63,505 nt of DNA from Ruminococcus bromii. GTDB lineage: Bacteria > Bacillota > Clostridia > Oscillospirales > Acutalibacteraceae. The translations under genes and the position numbers were made by a program. Under the pieces are notes generated by a model. That model made no database searches, was not told the origin of the DNA, and saw nothing but the letters and a program-made list of their open reading frames with translations. Where the stretch lies: contig NZ_NNBY01000049.1 in the NCBI RefSeq assembly GCF_002834235.1, forward strand, positions 1 to 63,505, given 5' to 3'. The stretch's first letter is position 1; each line of letters opens with the position of its first letter. This document shows positions 8,929 through 17,576 of the stretch, in pieces.

Positions 8929-9702
8929 TTATTCAATACGCATTGACTCGGCTGAAACGCACTTTCCGCTTTTGTCATCAACATCAAAAAGCGTACATTC
9001 CATTTTGCATTCTCCGCTTGCAAGGTCAAAGCGCTGCGGAAGCTTATTTTTCAGCTTTGCAATTATAATTTCGCTCTTTACACCGAGAACAGAATGTATT
9101 GTGCCCGTCATTCCCGTGTCGGTTATGTAGCCGGTTCCCTTCGGAAGAACCTGTGCGTCAGAGGTCTGAACATGGGTGTGTGTTCCGAACATTGCGGAAA
9201 CTCTGCCGTCAAGGTAATAACCCATTGCCCTTTTTTCACCCGTTGCCTCTGCGTGAAAATCAACAATTATGATTTTGCTTTCAGCCTGTTTAATCATTTT
9301 ATCTACACATTCAAAGGCGCAATTCAGGTTGTTATCCATATAGGAATTACCCATAATATTTATAATCGACACAATTCTTCGCCCTGTGTCAACATTAATT
9401 ATACCTTTGCCGGGTGTTGAATTTTCGGGAAAATTGGCGGGTCTGACAATGAAGGGATTTGAGTCAAGGCAGTCATAGACTTCTTTTCTGCGGAAAGAAT
9501 GGTTGCCGAGTGTAATTGCATCAACTCCGCTGTCAAAAAGATGCTTTGCAGACACGGGAGTCAGTCCGTTACCGTCAGCGGAATTTTCACCGTTGCAGAT
9601 TACAAAATCAACGCCTTTCACCTTTTTGAGCGTGGGAAGATTGTTGCGAAGAAATTCACAACCGATACTGCCTACGACATCACCTATACATAAAATTCTC
9701 AT
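8929..9702 (-). CDS. ymdB: YmdB-family metallophosphodiesterase
   Basis: 257 residues. The start at 9702 (MRILCIGDVVG) is chosen because GGAGG stands seven bases upstream; an earlier in-frame start adds ten unlikely residues. Metal-binding motifs of this family are visible: GDVVG (Asp8), NGENSADGNG, GNHSFR, DFHAEATGEK and GTHTHVQT. In other Firmicutes YmdB hydrolyses 2',3'-cyclic nucleotides and affects biofilm and sporulation decisions. The usual GNHTWD box reads GNHSFR here. Confidence 0.92.
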   Translation of the reverse strand: MRILCIGDVVGSIGCEFLRNNLPTLKKVKGVDFVICNGENSADGNGLTPVSAKHLFDSGVDAITLGNHSFRRKEVYDCLDSNPFIVRPANFPENSTPGKGIINVDTGRRIVSIINIMGNSYMDNNLNCAFECVDKMIKQAESKIIIVDFHAEATGEKRAMGYYLDGRVSAMFGTHTHVQTSDAQVLPKGTGYITDTGMTGTIHSVLGVKSEIIIAKLKNKLPQRFDLASGECKMECTLFDVDDKSGKCVSAESMRIE

Positions 9703-9783
9703 AGTTATTCCTCCGTTTGTGTCCGATTGCAAAATTTCAGTCGTTCAAAGCAAAACATACAAATTGATTATAACACAACTTTT

Positions 9784-10962
9784 CTATTCTGTCACATCAA
9801 AATCAACCTGATCTGCAATATTTTCATTAAAAATATAATCTGTTGTCACCCTGTAGCCGTCTTTATTTTCTTTAACAGAAATTTGTTTTGAAATAACTTC
9901 GCTTTTATTCTTTGTAAAAATCTCATAGAGAATACAATCAGCCTTTGCAATCTCCTCAGCCTTGTTTTTACTTACAGAGTTTTCGGTTGTTACAAGTTCA
10001 CGGTCGGTTCTGATTTTAAGTCCTACCGGCAGAACAACATCATTTATAAACAGATTTTCTCCGTGAACTGTGCTTACAAAATTGTCGTAGTTTTCAAAAG
10101 CAAGGTTACAGGGAAAATCAAGCCATAAAAATCTGAAATTTTTTCTGTCAACATAATTTTCGTCAGCGTAACTGTAGGTTACTTTTTTCGGAATTGAAAG
10201 TGTTTGCTGTTCGGTAATGTCGGCATAAACCTTTGCGCTTGCTCTTAAGTAACGCATATCGCCCTGCTTGGTTTCGTCAAGACCGCTGACAAGAATCTGA
10301 CCGTTCACAACTCCGCTGCCCTTTGTAACAACAGGTCTGCCGTTATATGCCTGAATCCGTGTTATGACTCCGTCCTTAACGGCTTTTACATTGCAAGGAT
10401 TTTTTGAGGTGTCAAACTTCGGCTTTTTGTAGGTTTCCTTTACTTCAACCGTGACAAGACTGCCCGTTATGTTTATGCTCATCCAGCGGATATCGTCGCA
10501 TTTCAGCTGAATATTGCGTTCTATCTGATCTGTATCGAGATTGTTTTTCCACACACCGACGGAAATCCCGTTATCACCAAGTAACGATTCAAGATATGTA
10601 TTGCTGATTTCCTCTGTACCCGAAATTTTTACCGACCAGATAAAATTTGAAAGAAAAATACAGAGAATAATTCCGCATACCGCACCTACAAAAAGTCCTG
10701 TTCTCTTCTTATAGCGGTTAATAATAAACGGCAGTCCGTGTCTGGTTGTTATTCTTGTTTTAACCCTTGATTTGCGCGCAAGGATTCTGATTTTTTTGTA
10801 GTCGGAAAGGTACATTGAGGCTGATATTGCGTTCTTTTTCGGAACGGGATTCCAGAGATTCACACCGTTCTTTGCGGTTATGTTCATAAATCTTTCGGGG
10901 AATTTTCCGCTTGCGGTAAAGTCCACACTTCCTCTGAGAAAGCGTATTATTTTAAGGAGCAT
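9784..10962 (-). CDS. yqfD: Sporulation protein YqfD
   Basis: 392 residues. Cytoplasmic N-terminus, one membrane segment near residues 90-112 (GLFVGAVCGIILCIFLSNFIW), then a large extracytoplasmic region with alternating beta segments and VKDGVITRIQAYNGRPVVTKGSGVVNGQILVSG-like stretches typical of YqfD. The role is in mother-cell stages of sporulation, but the biochemical activity is unknown. The ATG at 10962 follows GAGGTG. It is nine bases downstream of yqfC, so the two form one operon. Confidence 0.9.
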   Translation of the reverse strand: MLLKIIRFLRGSVDFTASGKFPERFMNITAKNGVNLWNPVPKKNAISASMYLSDYKKIRILARKSRVKTRITTRHGLPFIINRYKKRTGLFVGAVCGIILCIFLSNFIWSVKISGTEEISNTYLESLLGDNGISVGVWKNNLDTDQIERNIQLKCDDIRWMSINITGSLVTVEVKETYKKPKFDTSKNPCNVKAVKDGVITRIQAYNGRPVVTKGSGVVNGQILVSGLDETKQGDMRYLRASAKVYADITEQQTLSIPKKVTYSYADENYVDRKNFRFLWLDFPCNLAFENYDNFVSTVHGENLFINDVVLPVGLKIRTDRELVTTENSVSKNKAEEIAKADCILYEIFTKNKSEVISKQISVKENKDGYRVTTDYIFNENIADQVDFDVTE

Positions 10963-10971
10963 AGTTTCACC

Positions 10972-11244
10972 TCACGAAAGAAAGTTGATGTCGGTTACAA
11001 AGCCTTCAATTTCAACGCAGGAGCTTGAAATGCACTTCAATGTCATTCCTCTCCCGCAAAATGAAATTACGGTTTTGCAGGTATTAATTTTTATGCTTTC
11101 GCTGTCATAGAGCAAAATCCCCGTTGAACCCTCAACGGTTATTCTGCGGTTTCCGAGCATCTCTATATACGGCATTGTTCCCATATCGAACATCGGAGAA
11201 GGCAATCTTTCGTTTTTATCGGCAATTCGTTTCTTCTTTGGCAA
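10972..11244 (-). CDS. yqfC: YabP/YqfC-family sporulation protein
   Basis: 90 residues with the family core PYIEMLGNRRITVEGSTGILLYD and ending in GFVTDINFL. The start is a TTG at 11244 preceded by GGGGAG with a seven-base spacing. YqfC is a mother-cell sporulation protein co-transcribed with yqfD. It is divergent from the ylbJ-like gene, another sporulation gene, across a 73-base gap. Confidence 0.9.
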   Translation of the reverse strand: MPKKKRIADKNERLPSPMFDMGTMPYIEMLGNRRITVEGSTGILLYDSESIKINTCKTVISFCGRGMTLKCISSSCVEIEGFVTDINFLS

Positions 11245-11317
11245 AAAAATCTCCCCTGTTTTCGTTTCTCATTTATTTTTATGCAACTGCCGTCATATAT
11301 ATTAATTGGTGATTAAT

Positions 11318-12388
11318 ATGTTCCTGAGTAAAAGTGCCGTAAAGGCGGTGAATATTTTTAAAGCAATCGGAATTTTTCTTTTATGTATTACGGCTCTTTT
11401 GTTTTCAAAAGAATGTTCAAAGGGTGCTGAAAACGGCATAGGCTTGTGCCTTTCAACGCTTGTACCGTCACTTTTCCCTTTCATGGTGCTTGCCTCATAT
11501 ATTACAGATAGCGGTCTTGCAGAAAAAATCGGCAGACATCTTTCATGGCTGACAAAACCGCTTTTCGGACTTGACGGTTGCTTTGCATCGGCAATAATTC
11601 TCTCGCTTGTCGGAGGTTATCCCGTTGGTGCAAAGACGGTAAATTCGCTTTATAAAAAAGGTGCGACAAGTGAAAGTGAGTGTAAACGGGCAGGTCTGTT
11701 TTTGGTGTGTTCGGGACCGGGGTTTCTTGTGAATTTTATCGGTGTACAGCTTTATTCAAGTATTGAAGTCGGGTTTATTATATTTGCCGCCCAATGCATC
11801 TCGGTTTTTATACTTGGATTTGCTTTAAAATTCGTTTACAGAAATAAAGTTGATGATAATTCCAATTCAGAAACATTAATAAGCACTCCGCAAAAAGGTG
11901 ACGCACTTGTAAAGTCTGTTCTTGACGGTGCAAGGGGAATGTTTGCAATCTGTGCATTTGTGGTGCTGTTTTCGGCATTTACTGAGATTTTCTGCTCACA
12001 CATTACGGATGAAAATATTCAAAAACCGTTTTTGATACTCACGGAAGTTTGCAATGCGGTTACTGCGGTATCGAAAGATTTGCCGATTGAACTTGTTGCA
12101 TTTTCGGCAGGATTCGGCGGACTTTGCGTACATTTTCAGATTTTCTCAGCACTTGGAGATATTAAGGTAGATAAAATATTATTTTTCTTTTGCAGAATTT
12201 TGCAAGGATTTATCACCGCATTGCTTACGCATTTAGGAATAAAACTTTTCTCCGTCACAACCGATGTTTTTTCAACATCAACGGTTGAAAATTTCAGTTT
12301 TTTCGGAGGAACTGTCGTTTCGGGAGCGGCTTTGCTTTTTACCGCTTTATGCTTTTTATATTCACTCAAAAATTACAAAGAAAATTGA
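11318..12388 (+). CDS. ylbJ: Sporulation integral membrane protein, YlbJ-like
   Basis: 356 residues from the ATG at 11318, which follows GGTGATT (matches the 3' end of an extended Shine-Dalgarno); a TTG at 11306 is an alternative. About eight membrane segments and two nucleoside-recognition (Gate) repeats can be seen, with the family motif LVGGYPVGAKTVNSLYKKG and SGPGFLVNFIG. YlbJ is needed for heat-resistant spores in Bacillus; its transported substrate is unknown. It is divergent from yqfC/yqfD and followed 13 bases later by asnB. Confidence 0.88.
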   Translation: MFLSKSAVKAVNIFKAIGIFLLCITALLFSKECSKGAENGIGLCLSTLVPSLFPFMVLASYITDSGLAEKIGRHLSWLTKPLFGLDGCFASAIILSLVGGYPVGAKTVNSLYKKGATSESECKRAGLFLVCSGPGFLVNFIGVQLYSSIEVGFIIFAAQCISVFILGFALKFVYRNKVDDNSNSETLISTPQKGDALVKSVLDGARGMFAICAFVVLFSAFTEIFCSHITDENIQKPFLILTEVCNAVTAVSKDLPIELVAFSAGFGGLCVHFQIFSALGDIKVDKILFFFCRILQGFITALLTHLGIKLFSVTTDVFSTSTVENFSFFGGTVVSGAALLFTALCFLYSLKNYKEN

Positions 12389-12401
12389 CGGAGGTTACTT
12401 T

Positions 12402-14234
12402 ATGTGCGGAATAGCAGGATGGATTGACCACTCACAGGATATGAGCGAAAGAATTGATTTGCTCAACAGAATGTCTGAAACTTTAGACAGGCGAGGTCCT
12501 GACGAAAACGGTTTGTACATTAACCGAGGGGCGGCGCTTATGCACAGGAGGCTTGTTGTAATTGACCGTGAAAACGGCAAACAACCGATGTCTGTTCGTC
12601 ACAAGGACACGACCTATGTCATTGTCTATAATGGCGAACTCTATAACACAGCCGAGCTTCGAGAGGAGCTGAAGGCATCGGGTTTTCATTTCAGAGGTCA
12701 CAGCGACACGGAGGTTGTGCTGAAATCGTACATTAAATACGGTGTTGACTGCTGCAAAAAGCTGAATGGAATTTTTGCCTTTGCAATCTACAACACAAGC
12801 GACAAATCGCTGTTTTTGTGCAGGGACAGAATCGGCGTTAAGCCGCTGTTCTACTATGAATACAACGGTGGCTTGCTGTTTGCGTCAGAAATAAAAGCAT
12901 TGCTTGCAAGCAAGATTGTAAAGCCTCAAATTGACGAACAGGGACTCAATGAAATTTTCTTTTTAGGACCTGCAAGAACACCTTCGTTCGGAGTTTTCAA
13001 GGGAATATTTGAACTTAATCCGGGCGAATGTGCAATGTATAGGCACTCAAAGCTTCGCCGAAAAAAATACTACACCGTTGAGGCAAAAGAGCATACAGAC
13101 AATGAAGTTACTACCATTGAAAAGACGAGATATCTGCTGACTGATGCAATTCAGCGACAGCTTGTGAGTGATGTTCCGCTGTGCTTTTTCCTTTCGGGAG
13201 GGCTTGACAGCAGTATAATTGTCAAGACCGCATCAATGTACAACAAGGAACACAAACTCGGCAAAATCAACACCTACTCGGTTGAATACCGTGACAACGA
13301 AAAATATTTTCAAAAGAGCAATTTTCAGCCTACTCCCGACTACGAATTTATTTCGATGATGTCAAAAAATGCCGACACAAAGCACAGGGAAATTGTCCTT
13401 GACAACACGCTTGTGTGCGACGCACTTTATGAAAGTGTTCAGGCAAGGGATTTGCCGGGGTATGTCGATGTTGACTCATCACTTTTGCTCTTCTGCAAAG
13501 AAATTAAGCAAAACTACACCGTTGCACTTTCGGGAGAATGTGCAGATGAACTTTTCGGCGGATATCCGTGGTATCACAACCATGAAATACTTTTTGAGGA
13601 TTGTTTTCCGTGGTCAAAAAGTCAGGATGTTCGCAGGAGCATTCTCAAGGACGGTGTGCTGAAAAACGGCGAAGAGTATGTCAGACAAAGGTATCTTGAC
13701 ACAATAAGCCTTGCCCCAAAGCTTAAAAGTGACACCGACCTTGACAGGCGAATGCGAGAGATGTTCTACCTGAATTTTTACTGGTTTATGCAATGTCTGC
13801 TTGAGCGAAAAGACAGATGCTCAATGTTCAGCGGACTTGAGGTAAGAGTGCCATTCTGCGATTACAGACTTGTTGAATATGCGTACAATATGCCGTGGGA
13901 ATTAAAGGCATGGGGCAACCGCGAAAAGGGAATTGTGCGAAAGGCTTTTGAGGATATTCTGCCCGAAGAAATTTGTTGGCGAAAGAAAAGCCCGTACCCG
14001 AAAACGCACAATCCGATTTACTTCAATGAGTGTGTAAAAAGGGTTAGAAAAATTCTTAAAAAGCGTTCAATTCTAAACGAACTGCTTGACCGAAAAGGGA
14101 TTGAAGATATCATTGAAAATCCCGATAAAATCACAAATCCGTGGTACGGTCAGCTGATGAAAGCACCGCAGATTCTTGCGTATATAATCGAACTTGACTA
14201 CTGGTTTGATAAATATAATGTTGAAATAGTGTAA
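12402..14234 (+). CDS. asnB: Asparagine synthase (glutamine-hydrolysing)
   Basis: 610 residues. The start is fixed by the catalytic cysteine: MCGIAGW gives Cys2 after removal of Met, and GGAGG lies eight bases upstream. Class II glutamine amidotransferase domain at about 1-190 with RGPDENG (31-37) and YNGELYN (76-82). Synthetase domain with the ATP pyrophosphatase loop SGGLDS (265-270). It makes asparagine from aspartate, glutamine and ATP. Downstream of ylbJ, likely read through from it. Confidence 0.95.
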   Translation: MCGIAGWIDHSQDMSERIDLLNRMSETLDRRGPDENGLYINRGAALMHRRLVVIDRENGKQPMSVRHKDTTYVIVYNGELYNTAELREELKASGFHFRGHSDTEVVLKSYIKYGVDCCKKLNGIFAFAIYNTSDKSLFLCRDRIGVKPLFYYEYNGGLLFASEIKALLASKIVKPQIDEQGLNEIFFLGPARTPSFGVFKGIFELNPGECAMYRHSKLRRKKYYTVEAKEHTDNEVTTIEKTRYLLTDAIQRQLVSDVPLCFFLSGGLDSSIIVKTASMYNKEHKLGKINTYSVEYRDNEKYFQKSNFQPTPDYEFISMMSKNADTKHREIVLDNTLVCDALYESVQARDLPGYVDVDSSLLLFCKEIKQNYTVALSGECADELFGGYPWYHNHEILFEDCFPWSKSQDVRRSILKDGVLKNGEEYVRQRYLDTISLAPKLKSDTDLDRRMREMFYLNFYWFMQCLLERKDRCSMFSGLEVRVPFCDYRLVEYAYNMPWELKAWGNREKGIVRKAFEDILPEEICWRKKSPYPKTHNPIYFNECVKRVRKILKKRSILNELLDRKGIEDIIENPDKITNPWYGQLMKAPQILAYIIELDYWFDKYNVEIV

Positions 14235-14344
14235 CGGTTATGTTAAAATTGGAGTGTAAAAAGCATTGGGAGATGTAGAAAATTAACCGTGAACAATATA
14301 TTAAACTGACCGATTTCTTCAAGAATAACAAATCCGCAAAAAAT

Positions 14345-14779
14345 GTGTTGAAATTCGTATATAAAATTTTTCCGCTGACAGTATTTGCAAGCTATCCGAT
14401 TTTGCTTGTATATACATTTTTGTGGCAAAAAGATTTGTTTTTAAAGTCGCTGACTGTGCCTGCGGGGGTGTTTTTGGGAATAACACTTCTGCGAATTATG
14501 ATAAAAGAAGAACGCCCGTATGTGCGGTACGGAGTTGCGCCTGTTTTTGCAAAGGACAGCAAGCCCGACAGTATGCCGAGCCGCCACACCGCAAGCGCAT
14601 TCATCATTGCAATGGCAATTTTGCGGTTCAATGTGTGGGCAGGAATTGCATACCTCTTCATTGCGGTTATGATTTCCGTGTCAAGAGTGTGTGCAGGAGT
14701 GCATTATGTGCGTGATGTCATAGTCGGTGCAGCAATAGCAATTCTCTGCGGAATTGTATTTTTGTTTTTGTTATTTTAA
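14345..14779 (+). CDS. PAP2-family phosphatase
   Basis: 144 residues from a GTG at 14345. All three acid-phosphatase motifs are present: KEERPY, PSRHTAS and SRVCAGVHYVRDV, with membrane helices between. The family removes phosphate from lipids such as phosphatidic acid or undecaprenyl pyrophosphate. The start is doubtful: the frame is open and protein-like back to 14279 (encoding INREQYIKLTDFFKNN), just after an in-frame ATG-TAG at 14273-14278, so translation may begin at the ATT at 14282, nine bases after GGAG. Followed by a strong bidirectional terminator. Confidence 0.85.
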   Translation: MLKFVYKIFPLTVFASYPILLVYTFLWQKDLFLKSLTVPAGVFLGITLLRIMIKEERPYVRYGVAPVFAKDSKPDSMPSRHTASAFIIAMAILRFNVWAGIAYLFIAVMISVSRVCAGVHYVRDVIVGAAIAILCGIVFLFLLF

Positions 14780-14832
14780 TATAAAATTGTGCAGACGGTA
14801 ACAATGTTACGCTCAATCATAATTTTCAATTT

Positions 14833-14872
14833 AAAAAGCCACAGTAGTTTTAACTTTCTACTGTGGCTTTTT
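14833..14872. terminator. Bidirectional terminator, PAP2 / mscL
   Basis: A perfect 15-bp inverted repeat: AAAAAGCCACAGTAG (14833-14847) with CTACTGTGGCTTTTT (14858-14872). It provides a T run on each strand for the convergent genes. Confidence 0.92.
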
Positions 14873-14913
14873 GTTGGTTGTTAAGTTGTGTAATATCTTA
14901 TGTAACAGCGATA

Positions 14914-15351
14914 TTATTTTTTGTCGTCTGTTTTTTCTGTAAGGTCGATGATATCGCCTGTGCAATGGGGACATTTTGTGGCTTTGATATCAATATCACT
15001 GAAACAGAACGGACACTTCTTTGTTGCGGGAGCTTCTTCGGGCTCAGTTTTTTTGCCGAGTGACATAACCTTGTTGACAAGCTTTACGATAAGGAAGATT
15101 ACGAAAGCCATAATCAGGAAGTTGATTACCGCTGTGATAAACTTACCGTACATAATTGTTGCGCCATTGATTGTAACCTGAAACTGGTCAAAGTTGACAC
15201 CGCCGAAGATACCGAGAATCGGCGAAATGATGTCGCTTGTGAGAGAAGTTACGATTGCCTGAAAAGCCGCACCGATGATAACGCCGACTGCGAGATCAAG
15301 CACATTTCCACGCATTATGAACTCCTTAAACTCCGAAAAAAACTTTTTCAT
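14914..15351 (-). CDS. mscL: Large-conductance mechanosensitive channel MscL with C-terminal zinc ribbon
   Basis: 145 residues. Residues 1-100 are MscL: MRGNVLDLAVGVIIGAAF as TM1, a periplasmic loop with GGVNFDQF, and TM2 near 72-92. The channel opens under membrane tension to release solutes. Added C-terminal to the pore is a four-cysteine ribbon (Cys113, Cys116, Cys127, Cys130; CPFC...CPHC) not found in E. coli MscL. It would hang in the cytoplasm below the pore. Confidence 0.93.
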   Translation of the reverse strand: MKKFFSEFKEFIMRGNVLDLAVGVIIGAAFQAIVTSLTSDIISPILGIFGGVNFDQFQVTINGATIMYGKFITAVINFLIMAFVIFLIVKLVNKVMSLGKKTEPEEAPATKKCPFCFSDIDIKATKCPHCTGDIIDLTEKTDDKK

Positions 15352-15384
15352 TTTGCCCTAATCCCCTTTATTTAATTTTCAAAA

Positions 15385-16611
15385 TCAGCCGAGAATTGCC
15401 TTATGGTAAACCTTTTTACCCTTTTTGATTACAACATAGCCTTTTTCAAAATCAGACTTTGCAACCTTTGCGTAAACATCTGTTACCTTTTCATCGTCAA
15501 CAGAAACACCGCCCTGCTGAATAAGTCTTCTGCCCTCACCGTTTGAAGGAATGAGTCCGCACTTCTTCATGAGGTCAAGAATCCCGATTTCACCGTCTGC
15601 AAAATCAGCCTCTGTAAGAGTTGTTGAAGGCATATTGTCAGTATTTGTCTTGTTGCTGAAGATTGCTCTTGCGGCCTCCTGAGCCTTGTCAGCCTCCTCT
15701 TTGCCGTGAACAAGCTCTGTAAGCTCATGAGCAAGAATTTCTTTTGCTTTGTTGATTTCACTGCCCTCAAGCTTTGCAAGCTCATCAATTTCTTCAAGCG
15801 GAAGGAATGTGAGCATTTTAAGGCACTTGATTACATCGCCGTCATCAACATTTCTCCAATACTGGTAGAAATCGTAGGGGCTTGTCTTTTCGGCTGAAAG
15901 CCATACTGCACCCGACTGGGTTTTACCCATTTTCTTACCCTCTGAGTTGAGGAGAAGGTTGATTGTCATTGCATATGCGTTTTTGCCGAGCTTTCTTCTG
16001 ATAAGCTCTGTACCGCCGAGCATATTGCTCCACTGGTCGTCACCGCCGAACTGCATATTACAGCCGTACTTCTGATAGAGAGCATAGAAGTCGTATGACT
16101 GCATAATCATATAGTTAAATTCAAGGAAGCTGAGTCCCTTTTCCATTCTCTGCTTGTAGCACTCTGCACGAAGCATATTATTAACGCTGAAACAAGCGCC
16201 TACATCACGGAGAAGTTCAACATAGTTAAGGTCAAGAAGCCAGTCTGCGTTGTTTACAAGAAGAGCCTTGCCCTCTGAAAAATCGATAAAACGGCTCATC
16301 TGCTTTTTGAAACAATCAACATTGTGCTGAATTGTTTCCTTTGTCATCATCTGACGCATATCTGTTCTGCCTGACGGATCACCGATCATACCTGTGCCGC
16401 CGCCTACGAGCGCAATTGGCTTGTTGCCAGCCATCTGAAGTCTTTTCATAAGGCAAAGAGCCATAAAGTGACCTACATGGAGACTGTCGGCTGTCGGGTC
16501 AAAGCCGATATAGAATGTGGCTTTACCGCTGTTTACAAGCTCTCTGATTTCTTCTTCGTCCGTAACCTGAGCGATAAGTCCTCTGGCTACGAGTTCTTCA
16601 TATACTCCCAT
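15385..16611 (-). CDS. tyrS: Tyrosyl-tRNA synthetase
   Basis: 408 residues, full length. Class I signature HVGH at 45-48 (HIGH), KMGKT at 227-231 (KMSKS), tyrosine-binding QSYDFY and GGDDQWSNM, and a C-terminal S4 RNA-binding domain from about residue 340 ([16 protein letters not shown]). It charges tRNA-Tyr. Only about 73 bases separate it from the upstream gene, which leaves no room for a T-box leader. Confidence 0.97.
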   Translation of the reverse strand: MGVYEELVARGLIAQVTDEEEIRELVNSGKATFYIGFDPTADSLHVGHFMALCLMKRLQMAGNKPIALVGGGTGMIGDPSGRTDMRQMMTKETIQHNVDCFKKQMSRFIDFSEGKALLVNNADWLLDLNYVELLRDVGACFSVNNMLRAECYKQRMEKGLSFLEFNYMIMQSYDFYALYQKYGCNMQFGGDDQWSNMLGGTELIRRKLGKNAYAMTINLLLNSEGKKMGKTQSGAVWLSAEKTSPYDFYQYWRNVDDGDVIKCLKMLTFLPLEEIDELAKLEGSEINKAKEILAHELTELVHGKEEADKAQEAARAIFSNKTNTDNMPSTTLTEADFADGEIGILDLMKKCGLIPSNGEGRRLIQQGGVSVDDEKVTDVYAKVAKSDFEKGYVVIKKGKKVYHKAILG

Positions 16612-16684
16612 ATTTAAAAATTCCTTTCGATTTTTGTCAGTTAAACAATAATATTATAACATTATTTAATTTATAGTCAACCTT

Positions 16685-17446
16685 TCAGGCATGAGTTTTG
16701 GTGCAAATCTCGCCGTTTTCAACTGTTATCATAACGGTTTTATCGCTGTCTGTCCGATAAACATTTTTGCACACGCTGTTAAGCAAGGCTGTTATATAGT
16801 AATCGGGAAGTGCCGTATCATCAGCCGAAACGCTTATTACAGCGGTTTCGGGGCTTGCCTTTGCAAGAAAATCTTCACTTGAAGAATACTTACTGCCGTG
16901 GTGTGCAACCTTGAGAACATCGCATTTTAATTCTTTGTCGGAATTAACCATTGATTCTTCCCTTTTTGACGAAATGTCGCCTGTAAAGAGAAATCGCTTT
17001 TCGTCATATTCAAGCATTGTTACAAGCGAATTATCGTTTGTGTTGCCGAAGTCCTTTTCGGGTTGATAAAATTTAAAGGTCATATTTCCGATTTCAACAG
17101 GTTTGTCTGAAACGGGAATTATGGTTTTTATATTATTTTCTTTTATAGAATTAACAAGCTTTTCGTATTCGGGGGTTTTGTGGTTGTCGGAATATTTTCC
17201 GAAATAAACAACATCCGTACCAAACTTATCTATGATATCGGGCAACGAACCGATGTGGTCGCTGTCGGGGTGTGACACGATTACGGCATCAAGATGAGTT
17301 ACCGAACTGCGTTTGAGATAGGCAGTAATTTTATCGGTCACAAGATTTGTTCCTCCGTCAATCAGCACACTTTTGTCGCCGCATTTAATCAGCGTACAAT
17401 CAGCCGAACCGACATTGATAAACGAAACAGAAAAATCGGACTCCAT
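16685..17446 (-). CDS. Metallo-beta-lactamase fold hydrolase, ComEC C-domain type
   Basis: 253 residues from the first ATG (17446). Motifs: FINVGSADCTLI, LIDGG, the zinc site SHPDSDHIGSL, LFTGDISS and VAHHGSKYSSS, which match the separate ComEC-like hydrolase family (secreted or membrane-anchored). The frame stays open upstream to 17710 and encodes an obvious membrane anchor (about KIFFILKISVCVLFTACVLL at 17575-17516), but that stretch has no ATG, GTG or TTG. The true start is therefore probably a rare codon upstream, overlapping the ygiQ end. Substrate unknown; nuclease or nucleotide hydrolase are options. Confidence 0.85.
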   Translation of the reverse strand: MESDFSVSFINVGSADCTLIKCGDKSVLIDGGTNLVTDKITAYLKRSSVTHLDAVIVSHPDSDHIGSLPDIIDKFGTDVVYFGKYSDNHKTPEYEKLVNSIKENNIKTIIPVSDKPVEIGNMTFKFYQPEKDFGNTNDNSLVTMLEYDEKRFLFTGDISSKREESMVNSDKELKCDVLKVAHHGSKYSSSEDFLAKASPETAVISVSADDTALPDYYITALLNSVCKNVYRTDSDKTVMITVENGEICTKTHA

Positions 17447-17576
17447 ATCGGCTGAAATTCCGAAAAATGTATAGACATCGTTCCAATCGGGAATTCCGAG
17501 AGGTTTTCCGAATGAAACAAGCAGTACACAGGCAGTGAAAAGTACGCATACCGATATTTTCAGTATGAAAAAGATT

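Noticed and set aside
16612..16684. T-box leader before tyrS
   Set aside because: The gap is too short and has no T-box core; the gene follows its neighbour closely.
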